Origin: Mycetohabitans sp. B8
GTDB taxonomy: Bacteria; Pseudomonadota; Gammaproteobacteria; Burkholderiales; Burkholderiaceae
Direction of reading: 5' to 3'
DNA: 64,000 nucleotides
Assembly (NCBI RefSeq): GCF_021991875.1
Contig: NZ_JAHLKR010000016.1
Span: 1-64,000 of the forward strand
Of the stretch, positions 35,101 to 43,847 are shown piece after piece; position 1 is the first letter of the stretch; each line of letters begins with the position of its first letter. Made by a program: the position numbers and the translations under genes. The notes beneath the pieces are model-generated. The model was not told where the DNA came from, did not search any database, and worked only from the letters and a program-made list of their open reading frames with translations.

Positions 35101-35581
35101 GCTGCCGCGGCTGCTGTGCGATGCGCCGATTGCCGAGACGGCGCTTGCGTTGCCGCGCGCCAGCGAGGGGCGCGAGATCATTGCGGACTATGCGAGTCTG
35201 GGCTTGACGTTGAACCGGCATCCACTCGCGTTGTTGCGCTCCCGGCTTGCGGCGATGCGCTTCAAGACCGCAGCGCAGCTCGCTGCCTTTCCCAATGGAC
35301 GATTGGCGCGTGCGTGCGGTATTGTCACGGTCCGGCAACGTCCCGGCACCGCGAGCGGCACGATTTTCGTTTCCATCGAGGATGAGACTGGCACCGTGAA
35401 TGTGATTGTCTGGCCCGCACTGGTTGAGCGTCATCGCCAGGCCTTGCTGAACGCGCGATTGATAGCCGTCTATGGCATATGGCAGCGGCAAGGCGAGGTG
35501 ATGCACCTAGTTGCCAAACGGCTCGAGGACAAGAGCGCGCTGTTGGGCCCTCTGCCTACGCAGAGCCGGGATTTTCACTGA
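32168..35581 (+). CDS. dnaE2: Error-prone DNA polymerase DnaE2 (ImuC)
   Basis: The 1137-residue protein is a C-family polymerase alpha subunit of the DnaE2 branch. It has the PHP domain ([26 protein letters not shown]) and palm motifs [23 protein letters not shown] and [21 protein letters not shown], with the catalytic Asp residues. The finger region and C-terminal OB fold ([25 protein letters not shown]) follow. It copies past lesions with low fidelity after SOS induction. The ATG at 32168 is seven bases after imuB; a TTG at 32153 overlapping imuB is less likely. Confidence 0.96.
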   Translation: [1137 protein letters not shown]

Positions 35582-35654
35582 AGCGATCCGACGCCGATGC
35601 TCCAGTGGGCCCGCGACGACTTAACGCGGTAGTGGGGGGCGGCGCGTGCGTCGC

Positions 35655-35849
35655 TTATTGATTCACTGTATAGCCGGCATCCTCGATCGCCGCTTTCAGC
35701 GCGGCGCGGGGTTGGGTACTGTCGACCGTCACGTGGCCTCGTTCGAGGTTGACATCGACTCGGGCGTGCGCATCAAACGCGTGGAGCGACTCGGTAATTA
35801 CTTTGACACAATGCTGGCAGTTCATGCCGGATACCTTGAATTCGATCAT
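35655..35849 (-). CDS. copZ: CopZ-like copper chaperone (HMA domain)
   Basis: Sixty-four residues: MIEFKVSGMNCQHCVKVI has the heavy-metal-binding GMxCxxC motif, and the rest is a ferredoxin-like HMA fold. It is a cytoplasmic copper carrier. It is transcribed divergently from a CueR-type gene with a dyad operator between them. No copper ATPase gene is beside it. Confidence 0.9.
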   Translation of the reverse strand: MIEFKVSGMNCQHCVKVITESLHAFDAHARVDVNLERGHVTVDSTQPRAALKAAIEDAGYTVNQ

Positions 35850-35896
35850 GATGGGCTCCTGTCAATCAAGCGCAAATTAATCCACATCAAGCGTAG

Positions 35897-35917
35897 ACCT
35901 TCCCATGATGGCAAGGT
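35897..35917 (-). promoter_or_regulatory. CueR/MerR-type dyad operator-promoter for copZ
   Basis: The 21-base element has symmetric arms ACCTT..CCAT and ATGG..AAGGT, like CueR sites in Gram-negative bacteria. Read on the minus strand it sits between a weak -35 (about 35920) and a -10-like CTACGCT (about 35890). This is the long spacer that MerR-family activators need. It therefore points to copZ. Binding is inferred. Confidence 0.75.
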
Positions 35918-35964
35918 GTAGTATTTTTTGACTGTATCGAATCGCACGCGGTGCATCGACGATC

Positions 35965-36468
35965 ATGAACATAGGCCAGGCCGCGCACGCGTCAGGCGTC
36001 AGCGCAAAGATGATTCGCTACTACGAGAGCATTGGACTGGTGACGCCGCACAGCCGCACCGATGCTGGCTATCGGGTGTATGGTGACAAGGAGGTTCACG
36101 CGCTGCGGTTCGTGCGCCATGCGAGGCGGCTGGGCTTTTCGGTCGTCGATATTCGGCGACTGCTGGCGTTATGGAACGATCGCGAGCGGGCCAGCGCACA
36201 GGTCAAGTCGATCGCGCTGGGTCACGTCGCCGAACTCGAGCAGCGCATCGCGGAGCTGTCGGCGATGCGCGACACCCTAGCGCACCTGGCCGCGCATTGC
36301 CATGGCGACGAGCGTCCGGATTGCCCGATCATCGAACATCTGGCATTGGACGACAGCGGCCCATGCGCACATTGTGCATCATCACCGCCCGACGCGGGCG
36401 CTGCTTGCAGCCGCCGTGCGGCACGCGGGCAGCGTGTTGAGACCGTGCTCACTGACGTAGCAGCATGA
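35965..36468 (+). CDS. cueR: CueR-like MerR-family copper regulator
   Basis: The N-terminal winged helix reads MNIGQAAHASGVSAKMIRYYESIGLV...GYRVYG, matching CueR/HmrR. A dimerisation helix follows, then the metal loop CHGDERPDC, two Cys nine residues apart, as in monovalent copper/silver sensors. The tail beyond residue 130 contains three further Cys and is longer than in Escherichia coli CueR. It should activate copZ when copper is bound. Confidence 0.9.
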   Translation: MNIGQAAHASGVSAKMIRYYESIGLVTPHSRTDAGYRVYGDKEVHALRFVRHARRLGFSVVDIRRLLALWNDRERASAQVKSIALGHVAELEQRIAELSAMRDTLAHLAAHCHGDERPDCPIIEHLALDDSGPCAHCASSPPDAGAACSRRAARGQRVETVLTDVAA

Positions 36469-36846
36469 CCCCAAAGCCGGAGTTCGCGTTTGCGAGGTTG
36501 AACACCCGTTGCCCATCGCTTTCGTGCGGCGAGTCGATCAGCGTGGCCGCGCCACTGCATGCCCCGGAACAGGCGTGGTGATGAGGCCGGACGGGTCGCT
36601 CGTATAGTCCAACGTATGTTCCTGCAGCTTGATGTACCACGCTGATGTACCACGCGTTCTTGGCCGGCAAAATGACCGGCGCATTGCCGCTGAGCAGATA
36701 AGTGTCCAGCGTGCCGGTCCATAGCCCCTCGTCAGTCTGCGTGCTGGTGGACGCGTTGACCGTCGAGCCGCTTGTGCGCTGTTGCTCTCGTCGCATGCCG
36801 CGATGCAAGTCAAAAGGTCCGTGGTCGCGATTGCGCGTGCGATCAC
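36449..36846 (-). pseudogene. Putative lipoprotein, frameshifted
   Basis: On the minus strand a GTG at 36846 starts VIARAIATTDLLTCIAACDES, which looks like a lipoprotein signal ending in IAAC. After a shift near 36785 the frame TSGSTVNASTSTQTDEGLWTGTLDTYLLSG...VILPAKNAWYI follows, a Ser/Thr-rich linker and a GLWTGT-type domain start seen in small Burkholderia lipoproteins. It ends NANSGFGVMLLRQ and overlaps the 3' end of the opposing cueR. Because two frames must be joined, the gene is probably dead. Confidence 0.4.
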
Positions 36847-37006
36847 CGTGCCGCGTGGTGCACCCGAGCCGTGCGCGTGCGGCGCGCAGCGGGCCACCGG
36901 ATCGCTGCACCCAAGGCGGGCATTTGCCCGGCTGCCGATGAGCAAGGCGACACGCTTTTTCACCGCAGTGCGCGGCAGGGCGAAGGGGGCTGGCGATTCA
37001 CGCTCA

Positions 37007-37033
37007 ATGGGCATGCCAAACGTGCATGCCCAT
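37007..37033. repeat. Perfect 10-base hairpin
   Basis: ATGGGCATGC and GCATGCCCAT surround a seven-base loop CAAACGT. There is no T-run, so it is not a typical terminator. It lies between the lipoprotein relic and the DUF3563 gene. It could be an RNA-processing stem or a protein-binding dyad. Confidence 0.5.
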
Positions 37034-37077
37034 CATTCGTGCAATTCGCTGGACTTTTTTGAGACAGATTTCTATAC

Positions 37078-37112
37078 TCGGGTTAACCCGATTAAGGGAA
37101 ATCCCTGATGTC
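37078..37112 (+). promoter_or_regulatory. Two adjacent GGG-N4-CCC dyads upstream of DUF3563 gene
   Basis: TCGGGTTAACCCGA is a perfect 14-base palindrome. A second dyad, AGGGAAATCCCT, starts five bases later. They lie just after a possible -10 TATACT (37073-37078) and about 45 bases before the DUF3563 start. The arrangement suggests a regulatory protein binding two sites, or a structured leader. Confidence 0.5.
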
Positions 37113-37146
37113 ATTCTGACGGGACACCTCCGATTCCTGGAGCATT

Positions 37147-37299
37147 ATGATGCTGACCTATCTGCTGATGGCGTTGTCGAACTGGTTCGAGAAGGCCGAA
37201 CGCCGCCGTCGCGAAGCGTATCTGGCGCAGTCGGCCGATATCTTCGAACTCGAGCGGCGTATTCGCGCGCTGGAAAACAACGGTTACCGCTCGCTTTAA
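37147..37299 (+). CDS. DUF3563 small protein
   Basis: Fifty residues: MMLTYLLMALSNWFEKAERR, then REAYLAQSADIFELERRIRALE. The pattern SNWFE...RRREAYLAQSxDxxELERRxRxLE is that of DUF3563, a family of tiny proteins abundant in Burkholderia with no known activity. An amphipathic N-terminal helix and a basic middle could let it sit on the membrane. TGGAG precedes the ATG. A second start at 37150 is possible. Confidence 0.85.
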   Translation: MMLTYLLMALSNWFEKAERRRREAYLAQSADIFELERRIRALENNGYRSL

Positions 37300-37535
37300 T
37301 CCTACACTGGGCGACGTTCATCTGCCGCTATCCCATTTCTGCCGAATGGGGCCGTCAATGATGCGTGCCGAAGCCGTCAACCGGCGGGTTCTAGTCCATT
37401 GCGGTGACGCGAGAAGGCGTTGCCGTTCGCATTCAAGCGAAACGTTATCTCACTAGCTTAAGGCAACCGTGCATTGACAATGCCGAGGCTGCAACGCGGC
37501 GTGCGATTCGCTGCGCCGCCGTCAGTCTCCAGTCC

Positions 37536-38381
37536 TCAGTCGTCGCCCACCTCCAGTACGAAGCGGGCTTGCCGGTCGATGCCCAGTGCGTCGACGAGCC
37601 AGGGCAGGGTTTCGTGCAGCGCCGCAGCCAGCGTGTACGGCGGATTGAGCACGAACATGCCGCTGCCGTACAGTCCTAGGCCGTCTTTCGGCGCCGTGCC
37701 AACGCTCAGTGCCACATGCAGCCAACGATCTTGCCGCAAGCGCTTGAGTTGGGTGGGAAAGCGCTGCGCTTCGAGCCGCGTGACCTGCGGGTACCAGATC
37801 GCATAGACGCCCGTCGCAAAGCGCTTCAGACACGCTTGGACGCAATCCAGGGTGCGCGCGTAGTCGCGCTTGTCCTCGTAGGAAGGATCGATCAGTGTCA
37901 GGGCGCGCCGTGGCGGAGGCGGCAGCAATGCCTTGATTGCCTCGAAGCCGTCACCGCCGGCGATGATCGCGCGCCGCCCGGCATCGCGAAAATTGCTGCG
38001 CAGCACGTCGATCTCTGTCGTATGCATCTCGAACAGTCGCATCCGGTCCTGCTCGCGCAGCGTCTGCCAAGCGAGATAGGGAGAGCCAGGGTAGAAACGC
38101 AGTTCGCCATCCGGATTCAATGCGCGCACGGCATCCACGTAATCGGCCAGCGGCGTCGGCAGATCGGTGCGTTTCCATAGCCGCGCAATACCTGTCTCGA
38201 ATTCGAGTCGCTTCTGCGCGTAACCTTCGTGCAGTGCGTACGCACCGGCGCCCGCGTGCGTGTCGATATACCAAAAAGCCTTGTCCTTCTGCGCAAGATG
38301 GCGCAGAAGGTGCACGACGACGCAATGCTTGAGTACATCGGCATGATTGCCGGCGTGAAAGGCGTGACGGTAACTGAGCAT
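37536..38381 (-). CDS. rlmJ: 23S rRNA (adenine(2030)-N6)-methyltransferase
   Basis: The 281-residue protein starts MLSYRHAFHAGNHADVLKH, the conserved RlmJ N-terminus. It has the AdoMet-binding WYIDTHAGAGAYAL and the catalytic LTLIDPSYE (DPPY-type) motif of N6-adenine methyltransferases, and ends FVLNPPYTL.... It methylates A2030 of 23S rRNA. It has its own start region and no operon partners. Confidence 0.95.
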   Translation of the reverse strand: MLSYRHAFHAGNHADVLKHCVVVHLLRHLAQKDKAFWYIDTHAGAGAYALHEGYAQKRLEFETGIARLWKRTDLPTPLADYVDAVRALNPDGELRFYPGSPYLAWQTLREQDRMRLFEMHTTEIDVLRSNFRDAGRRAIIAGGDGFEAIKALLPPPPRRALTLIDPSYEDKRDYARTLDCVQACLKRFATGVYAIWYPQVTRLEAQRFPTQLKRLRQDRWLHVALSVGTAPKDGLGLYGSGMFVLNPPYTLAAALHETLPWLVDALGIDRQARFVLEVGDD

Positions 38382-38461
38382 GATGCCGGATGTGCGGGCG
38401 CGGAAAAGCCCACTATTCTACGCTTGTGAGCCGGGCGCATTGCATTGCCGGGAGGCGGGCG

Positions 38462-38657
38462 TGACACTTGTTCTGCTCGAAGTGGCCGCCCGCGTACACC
38501 TCGGCGTTGTCGAAAAAATTCACACCGGCGTCGCGCGCTCGGGCCAGCGACTCGCACGCGATACGGGTATCGACTGGGTTCTACCGTATGTTACCCATGA
38601 GCCGATCGACAGTTCGCTGATTTGCAGGCCGGAGCGGCCCAATCTTCGATATTCCAT
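38462..38657 (-). pseudogene. Aldo/keto reductase, N-terminal remnant
   Basis: The ATG at 38657 opens MEYRRLGRSGLQISELSIGSWVTYG, the start of Kv-beta-like aldo/keto reductases. The frame then shifts, and [21 protein letters not shown] continues in another frame, with the active-site Asp and Tyr. The remaining 250 or so residues are missing. The rest of the 38.38-38.91 kb gap shows no other gene. Confidence 0.8.
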
Positions 38658-38909
38658 TTGCACTCCACCTGTCGGTCCGTGTCCATTGATACACGCGGGC
38701 CGCCGTCTGCACCGCGCCGCAGTGCGAGTCCTATAGCGTAGTGGCTTGGGAAAATTCAGGCTCGACGGCTATCGCATGCAGCGCGCGCCCCGGTCCAGGC
38801 ACAATAGCGCAATTCGCTCGCTGCGCGGTGTCCGGCCCGACCTGGGCATCGGCCGCCGGTCGCGATGACGCGTCACGTTCGTGTGACTCACTGGCTAGGA
38901 GAAAAATCA

Positions 38910-39707
38910 ATGTCGACTTTGAAGGCGAATCTGAGCGGTAAGACAGCCATCGTCACCGGTGCGGCAAGCGGGATCGGCCGCGAGATCGCCCGCGTCTACG
39001 CGCAAGCTGGCGCCGCGGTCGGCATCGCCGACCTGAATCGCGAAGGTGCGCAAGCGCTCGTGCGGGAGATTACCGCGCAAGGCGGCCGGGCGCTCGGCGT
39101 TGCGATGGACGTGACAGACGAGCATGCGGTGAATGCTGGCGTCGACGAGGTGGCCGCGGCGTTCGGCTCGGTGGACATCCTAGTGTCCAATGCCGGCATC
39201 CAGATTGTCAATCCGATCGAAAGCTATGCGTACTCGGACTGGAAGAAGATGCAGGCGATCCACGTCGACGGTGCGTTTCTCACCACCAAGGCGGCGCTTA
39301 AATACATGTATGCCGGCGATCGTGGGGGCGTCGTGATCTATATGGGCTCAGTGCATTCACACGAGGCGTCGCCGCTGAAATCAGCGTATGTGGCCGCCAA
39401 GCACGCACTGCTCGGCCTGGCGCGTGTGCTCGCGAAGGAAGGGGCCGCGCATCACGTGCGCTCGCACGTGATTTGTCCCGGATTCGTGCGCACGCCGCTG
39501 GTGGACAAGCAGATTCCGGAGCAGGCCAAGGAACTGGGCATCAGCGAGGAAGAGGTGGTCAAGCGTGTGATGCTTGGCGCCACCGTGGACGGCGAGTTCA
39601 CCACCGTTGACGACGTCGCGCAACTGGCGCTATTTCTGGCCGCGTATCCGAGCGCAGCCCTCACCGGCCAATCGTTCCTCGTCACGCACGGCTGGTCGAT
39701 GAAATAG
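38910..39707 (+). CDS. bdhA: 3-hydroxybutyrate dehydrogenase
   Basis: The 265-residue SDR has [39 protein letters not shown] (Ser and YxxxK) and a C-terminus ending [13 protein letters not shown]. These are typical of NAD-dependent D-3-hydroxybutyrate dehydrogenases that oxidise 3-hydroxybutyrate from PHB breakdown to acetoacetate. TAGGAG precedes the ATG. The gene next to it is a patatin-like relic, usually the intact partner in Burkholderia. Confidence 0.88.
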   Translation: MSTLKANLSGKTAIVTGAASGIGREIARVYAQAGAAVGIADLNREGAQALVREITAQGGRALGVAMDVTDEHAVNAGVDEVAAAFGSVDILVSNAGIQIVNPIESYAYSDWKKMQAIHVDGAFLTTKAALKYMYAGDRGGVVIYMGSVHSHEASPLKSAYVAAKHALLGLARVLAKEGAAHHVRSHVICPGFVRTPLVDKQIPEQAKELGISEEEVVKRVMLGATVDGEFTTVDDVAQLALFLAAYPSAALTGQSFLVTHGWSMK

Positions 39708-39713
39708 CCTGTC

Positions 39714-40078
39714 ATGAGCGGACCCCATGCAGCCCCGACCTGTCCGAGCGATGGGCCCCTGCGCGCGCTATTGCCTTACGAGACGGTGGTATGGGCGCTG
39801 TAGGGCGGCGTGCTCGGCGCAGACCAGGCAGGGGTACGAGGGGTTGCATGATGCCGGTATCCGTCCAAACTGGCTAGCTGGCACTTCGATCGGCGCGTTC
39901 AATACTGCGATCATGAGGGGCAATGCGCCGCTGTGGCGACTGCCGCGCCGCGTGAATTCTGGCATGCGATTTATCAGCCCACGCTCGGCTTGCCGGTGCC
40001 GGTTGGCGTCGAGCAGGCGCTATTCAATGCCGAGGACCGGACGGCACGATGGCATGGCGGGCGCCGCGCCATCGCGCC
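39714..40078 (+). pseudogene. Patatin-like phospholipase, truncated relic
   Basis: An ATG seven bases after bdhA opens MSGPHAAPTCPSDG, then RALLPYETVVWAL and a premature TAG. GLHDAGIRPNWLAGTSIGAFNTAIM (with the GxSxG nucleophile elbow) and EFWHAIYQPTLGLPVPVGVEQAL follow in other frames. The homologous gene commonly follows bdhA in Burkholderia. It stops at the converging tyrB gene and has lost its catalytic Asp region. Confidence 0.82.
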
Positions 40079-40085
40079 GTCTCGA

Positions 40086-41285
40086 TCACTTCAATACTTG
40101 CGCGATTGCGTTGGCCACCACGTTAAGGTTGCGCGTATTGAGCGCGGCCACACAGATACGTCCGGTGCTGACCGCATAGATACCGAATTCCTCGCGCAGG
40201 CGCTCGACTTGCGCGGCGTTGAGTCCTGAATACGAGAACATGCCGCGCTGCCGGTTGACGAATTCAAAATCGCGCTGCACGCTGGCGTCCTTGAGCTTTT
40301 GTACCAAGCCGCCGCGCATCGCGCGGATGCGCTCGCGCATTTGGCCAAGTTCCTGTTCCCAGAGCGTGCGCCATTCGGGATTGCCGAGCACTGCTGCCAC
40401 GATCGCGCCGCCATGTGTCGGCGGGTTCGAATAGTTGGTGCGGATCACACGCTTCAATTGCGACAGCACGCGCGCGCTTTCCTCGCCGCCATGCGTGATG
40501 ACTGTCAGCGCGCCGACCCGCTCGCCGTACAGCGAGAACGACTTGGAGAACGACGAGGAGACGAAGACGTCGATACCCGCCGACGCGAACAGGCGTACCG
40601 CCGCGCCATCTTCGTCGATACCCTGCGCAAAACCCTGGTAGGCCATGTCCAGGAACGGCACCAATTCGCGTGTCTTGACCACGTCGACGATCTGCCGCCA
40701 CTGTGCCTCGTCCAGATCGACACCTGTCGGGTTGTGGCAGCAGGCGTGCAGCACCACGATCGTGCCGGCCGGATAGCTGTTCAGCGCGGCGAGCAGTGCG
40801 TCGAACTTTACACCGTGGGTCGCCGGGTCGTAGTACGGATATGCTACGACTTCGAAGCCGGCGCTTTCAAACAGTGCGCGATGGTTTTCCCAACTCGGGT
40901 CACTGATTGCCACCTTCGCGTTTGGCTCGATGCGCTTGAGGAAATCCGCGCCGATTTTCAGCGCACCGGTTCCGCCAAGCGCCTGCGCGGTAATGACGCG
41001 GCCTTCGGCGATCAGCGGCGAGTCGTTACCCAACAACAGTTTTTGCACTGCCGTGTCGTATGCGGCGATTCCGTCGATCGGTAGGTAGCCGCGCGGCAAC
41101 GCTTGCTCCAACCGGGCCCGTTCAGCCTCGCGCACCGCACGCAGTAGCGGAATCTTGCCTTCCTCGTTTGTGTAGACGCCCACGCCCAGGTTGACCTTTG
41201 TCGGACGGGTATCGGCATTAAAAGCTTCATTCAAGCCCAGAATCGGGTCGCGCGGCGCGAGTTCGACGGCGGAGAAAAGAGACAT
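40086..41285 (-). CDS. tyrB: Aromatic amino-acid aminotransferase (class I)
   Basis: The 399-residue PLP enzyme has NLGVGVYTNEEGKIPLLRAV, HACCHNPTGVDL and the Schiff-base Lys in VSSSFSKSFSLYGERVGALT. The substrate Arg lies near the C-terminus (STGRICVAALN). It matches the TyrB/AspC group that transaminates aspartate, tyrosine and phenylalanine. The ATG at 41285 (MSLFSAVEL) gives the family length. Confidence 0.93.
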   Translation of the reverse strand: MSLFSAVELAPRDPILGLNEAFNADTRPTKVNLGVGVYTNEEGKIPLLRAVREAERARLEQALPRGYLPIDGIAAYDTAVQKLLLGNDSPLIAEGRVITAQALGGTGALKIGADFLKRIEPNAKVAISDPSWENHRALFESAGFEVVAYPYYDPATHGVKFDALLAALNSYPAGTIVVLHACCHNPTGVDLDEAQWRQIVDVVKTRELVPFLDMAYQGFAQGIDEDGAAVRLFASAGIDVFVSSSFSKSFSLYGERVGALTVITHGGEESARVLSQLKRVIRTNYSNPPTHGGAIVAAVLGNPEWRTLWEQELGQMRERIRAMRGGLVQKLKDASVQRDFEFVNRQRGMFSYSGLNAAQVERLREEFGIYAVSTGRICVAALNTRNLNVVANAIAQVLK

Positions 41286-41433
41286 GATCGTATCGGCAGT
41301 GAGTTCGAAAAGACAGTGGACGGCGGCCATGGCATGGTTGGGATCGACGCTCAGCAGCCACCCATTTCAATATTGTAACCAATGCCGGCCGCATGGCTGC
41401 GCGTCGGCGGGCAGCAGAGAACCCTGCCCCATC

Positions 41434-41584
41434 GATCCGCTTCGGAGCATGGTTTGTTCCGACGCCTGGCTTGCTTCAGCGCATGGTCTGCTCCGCCGCC
41501 TGGCTTGCTTCAGCGTATGGTCTGTTCCGGCGCCTGGCTTGCTCAGCGCGCGGCTTGCTCGGTGCTCGGCTCACGCCTGTGTAG
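41434..41584. repeat. Tandem array with 17-base period, higher-order 34-base units
   Basis: Nine units begin at 41434, 41451, 41468, 41485, 41502, 41519, 41536, 41552 and 41568. Most are exactly 17 bases and two are 16. Two types alternate: GGTYTGYTCCGNCGCCT and GGCTTGCTTCAGCGYAT. It fills most of the gap between the divergent tyrB and uvrB genes, where no other gene exists (41286-41756). The period is shared with the array after ftrD. Confidence 0.85.
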
Positions 41585-41756
41585 AGTGTATGGTCGCGCC
41601 GCCGCTCGACTCGGATCGGCCACGGGCCAGTGCTGGAATCGAACGGGTGCCGGTGCGCGGCTGAGCGTGGCGGTTTCCCTGAGGTTCCACTCGACCCCAT
41701 GTCGCGCCAAAACGCTAGAATGGACGTTTGCTTGTCCCGGCCGGAAGGAACGACCC

Positions 41757-43847
41757 ATGTCCGCATTGCACACCGAAAACGATAACGCGCTCGATGAGAG
41801 CAAATTCGTTGTCTTCGATGGATCGCCCTACCAGCTGTACCAGCCGTTTCCACCGGCAGGTGACCAGCCGGAGGCCATTCGCCAGTTGGTCGAGGGTATC
41901 CAGGACGGACTCGCGTTCCAGACGCTGCTCGGCGTGACCGGCTCGGGCAAAACGTTCACGATGGCCAACGTGATCGCTCGACTCGGCCGCCCGGCGATCG
42001 TATTCGCTCCGAACAAGACGCTGGCCGCGCAGCTGTATTCCGAGTTCCGTGAGTTTTTTCCGCGCAACGCAGTCGAATATTTCGTGTCGTATTACGACTA
42101 CTACCAGCCCGAAGCGTACGTGCCGCAGCGCGACCTGTTCATCGAAAAGGATTCGGCGGTCAACGAACACATCGAGCAGATGCGGCTGTCGGCCACCAAG
42201 AGTCTGTTGGAGCGGCGTGATGTCGTGATCGTCGCGACGGTCTCGGCAATCTACGGGATCGGCAACCCGGCGGAATACCATCAGATGATTCTCACGCTGC
42301 GCGACGGTGACCGTGTCGGCCAGCGCGAGATCATTACCCGGCTGATTGCCATGCAGTACATGCGCAACGATATCGATTTCCAGCGTGGCACATTCCGCGT
42401 GCGGGGCGACACCATTGACGTGTTTCCGGCCGAGCATGCCGAAATGGCAGTGCGCGTCGAGCTGTTCGACGACGAGGTCGAATCGTTGCATTTGTTTGAC
42501 CCGTTGACCGGACGGGTGCGGCAACGTATCCCGCGTTTCACCGTCTACCCGTCGTCGCATTACGTGACGCCCCGCGATACGGTGTTGCGAGCGGTTGAAA
42601 CGATTAAGGAGGAGTTGCGCGAGCGGCTCGCGCTCTTCCACCAGGAGGGCAAGCTTGTCGAGGCGCAGCGGCTTGAGCAGCGCACCCGGTTCGATCTCGA
42701 GATGCTTCAGGAACTCGGTTTCTGTAAGGGCATCGAGAACTACTCGCGGCATTTTTCGGGCGCCGCGCCCGGCGAGCCCCCGCCAACGCTGTGCGACTAT
42801 CTGCCGACTGACTCGCTGATGTTCTTGGACGAGTCGCATGTGCTGATCGGCCAGCTCAACGCTATGTACAACGGGGACCGGTCGCGCAAAGAAAACCTAG
42901 TTGAGTATGGGTTTCGGCTGCCGTCCGCACTGGATAACCGCCCACTGAAGTTTCATGAATTCGAGCGCAAGATGCGCCAGGCGGTGTTCGTGTCGGCGAC
43001 GCCGGCTGCCTACGAGCAGCGCAACGCGGGCCAGGTCGTCGAGCAGGTGGTGCGCCCCACCGGGCTGGTCGATCCGCAGATCGAAGTTCGTCCCGCCAGT
43101 TCGCAAGTCGATGACGTGCTGTCGGAAATCAACCAGCGTGTGGCGGCTGGCGAACGGGTGCTGGTTACCGTGCTAACCAAGCGCATGGCCGAGCAACTGA
43201 CCGAGTTTCTTGCCGACCACGGCGTGAAGGTACGCTACCTGCATAGCGACATCGATACGGTCGAGCGGGTGGAGATTATCCGCGACCTGCGGCTGGGCAC
43301 CTTTGACGTGTTGGTCGGTATCAATCTGCTGCGCGAAGGGCTCGATATCCCGGAAGTGTCGCTGGTGGCGATCCTGGACGCGGACAAGGAAGGGTTCCTG
43401 CGCGCCGAGCGCTCGCTGATCCAGACGATCGGGCGGGCCGCGCGCAACGTCAACGGCTGCGCGATCCTGTATGGTGACACGATCACCGACTCGATGCGGC
43501 GCGCGATCGACGAGACCGAGCGGCGGCGTCGTAAACAGATCCAATACAACGAGCGCAACGGTATCGTGCCGCGTGGCGTCGTCAAACGGATTAAAGACAT
43601 CATCGACGGCATCTACGACGTGGACGACGCGCGCGCCGAACTGCGCGTGCAGCAGGAGCGCGCGAAGATCGAGGACATGTCGGACAAGCAACTCGCGAAA
43701 GAAATCAAAAAACTCGAAAAGCAGATGCTGGACTACGCGAAGAACCTCGAGTTCGAGAAGGCGGCGCAGACTCGCGACCAATTGGCGCGGCTCAAGCAAC
43801 GCGCATTCGGCGCGAGCGTCGGCGACCACGTGCCAGAACTGCGCTAG
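41757..43847 (+). CDS. uvrB: UvrABC excision nuclease subunit B
   Basis: The 696-residue protein has the Walker [16 protein letters not shown], the beta-hairpin [15 protein letters not shown], helicase motifs DESH and [23 protein letters not shown], and the C-terminal UvrC-binding UVR motif ([24 protein letters not shown]). It verifies damage after UvrA loading and recruits UvrC. The start at 41757 follows GGAAGGAA; longer frames upstream only read the repeat array. No consensus SOS box was seen just upstream. Confidence 0.97.
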   Translation: MSALHTENDNALDESKFVVFDGSPYQLYQPFPPAGDQPEAIRQLVEGIQDGLAFQTLLGVTGSGKTFTMANVIARLGRPAIVFAPNKTLAAQLYSEFREFFPRNAVEYFVSYYDYYQPEAYVPQRDLFIEKDSAVNEHIEQMRLSATKSLLERRDVVIVATVSAIYGIGNPAEYHQMILTLRDGDRVGQREIITRLIAMQYMRNDIDFQRGTFRVRGDTIDVFPAEHAEMAVRVELFDDEVESLHLFDPLTGRVRQRIPRFTVYPSSHYVTPRDTVLRAVETIKEELRERLALFHQEGKLVEAQRLEQRTRFDLEMLQELGFCKGIENYSRHFSGAAPGEPPPTLCDYLPTDSLMFLDESHVLIGQLNAMYNGDRSRKENLVEYGFRLPSALDNRPLKFHEFERKMRQAVFVSATPAAYEQRNAGQVVEQVVRPTGLVDPQIEVRPASSQVDDVLSEINQRVAAGERVLVTVLTKRMAEQLTEFLADHGVKVRYLHSDIDTVERVEIIRDLRLGTFDVLVGINLLREGLDIPEVSLVAILDADKEGFLRAERSLIQTIGRAARNVNGCAILYGDTITDSMRRAIDETERRRRKQIQYNERNGIVPRGVVKRIKDIIDGIYDVDDARAELRVQQERAKIEDMSDKQLAKEIKKLEKQMLDYAKNLEFEKAAQTRDQLARLKQRAFGASVGDHVPELR

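Noticed and set aside
41434-41584. Possible CRISPR array
   Set aside because: Units are contiguous with no spacers, and no cas genes are in the window.
41382-41756. N-terminal extension of UvrB
   Set aside because: The extra 125 codons read the repeat array; the family start MSALHTEN has a good ribosome binding site at 41757.
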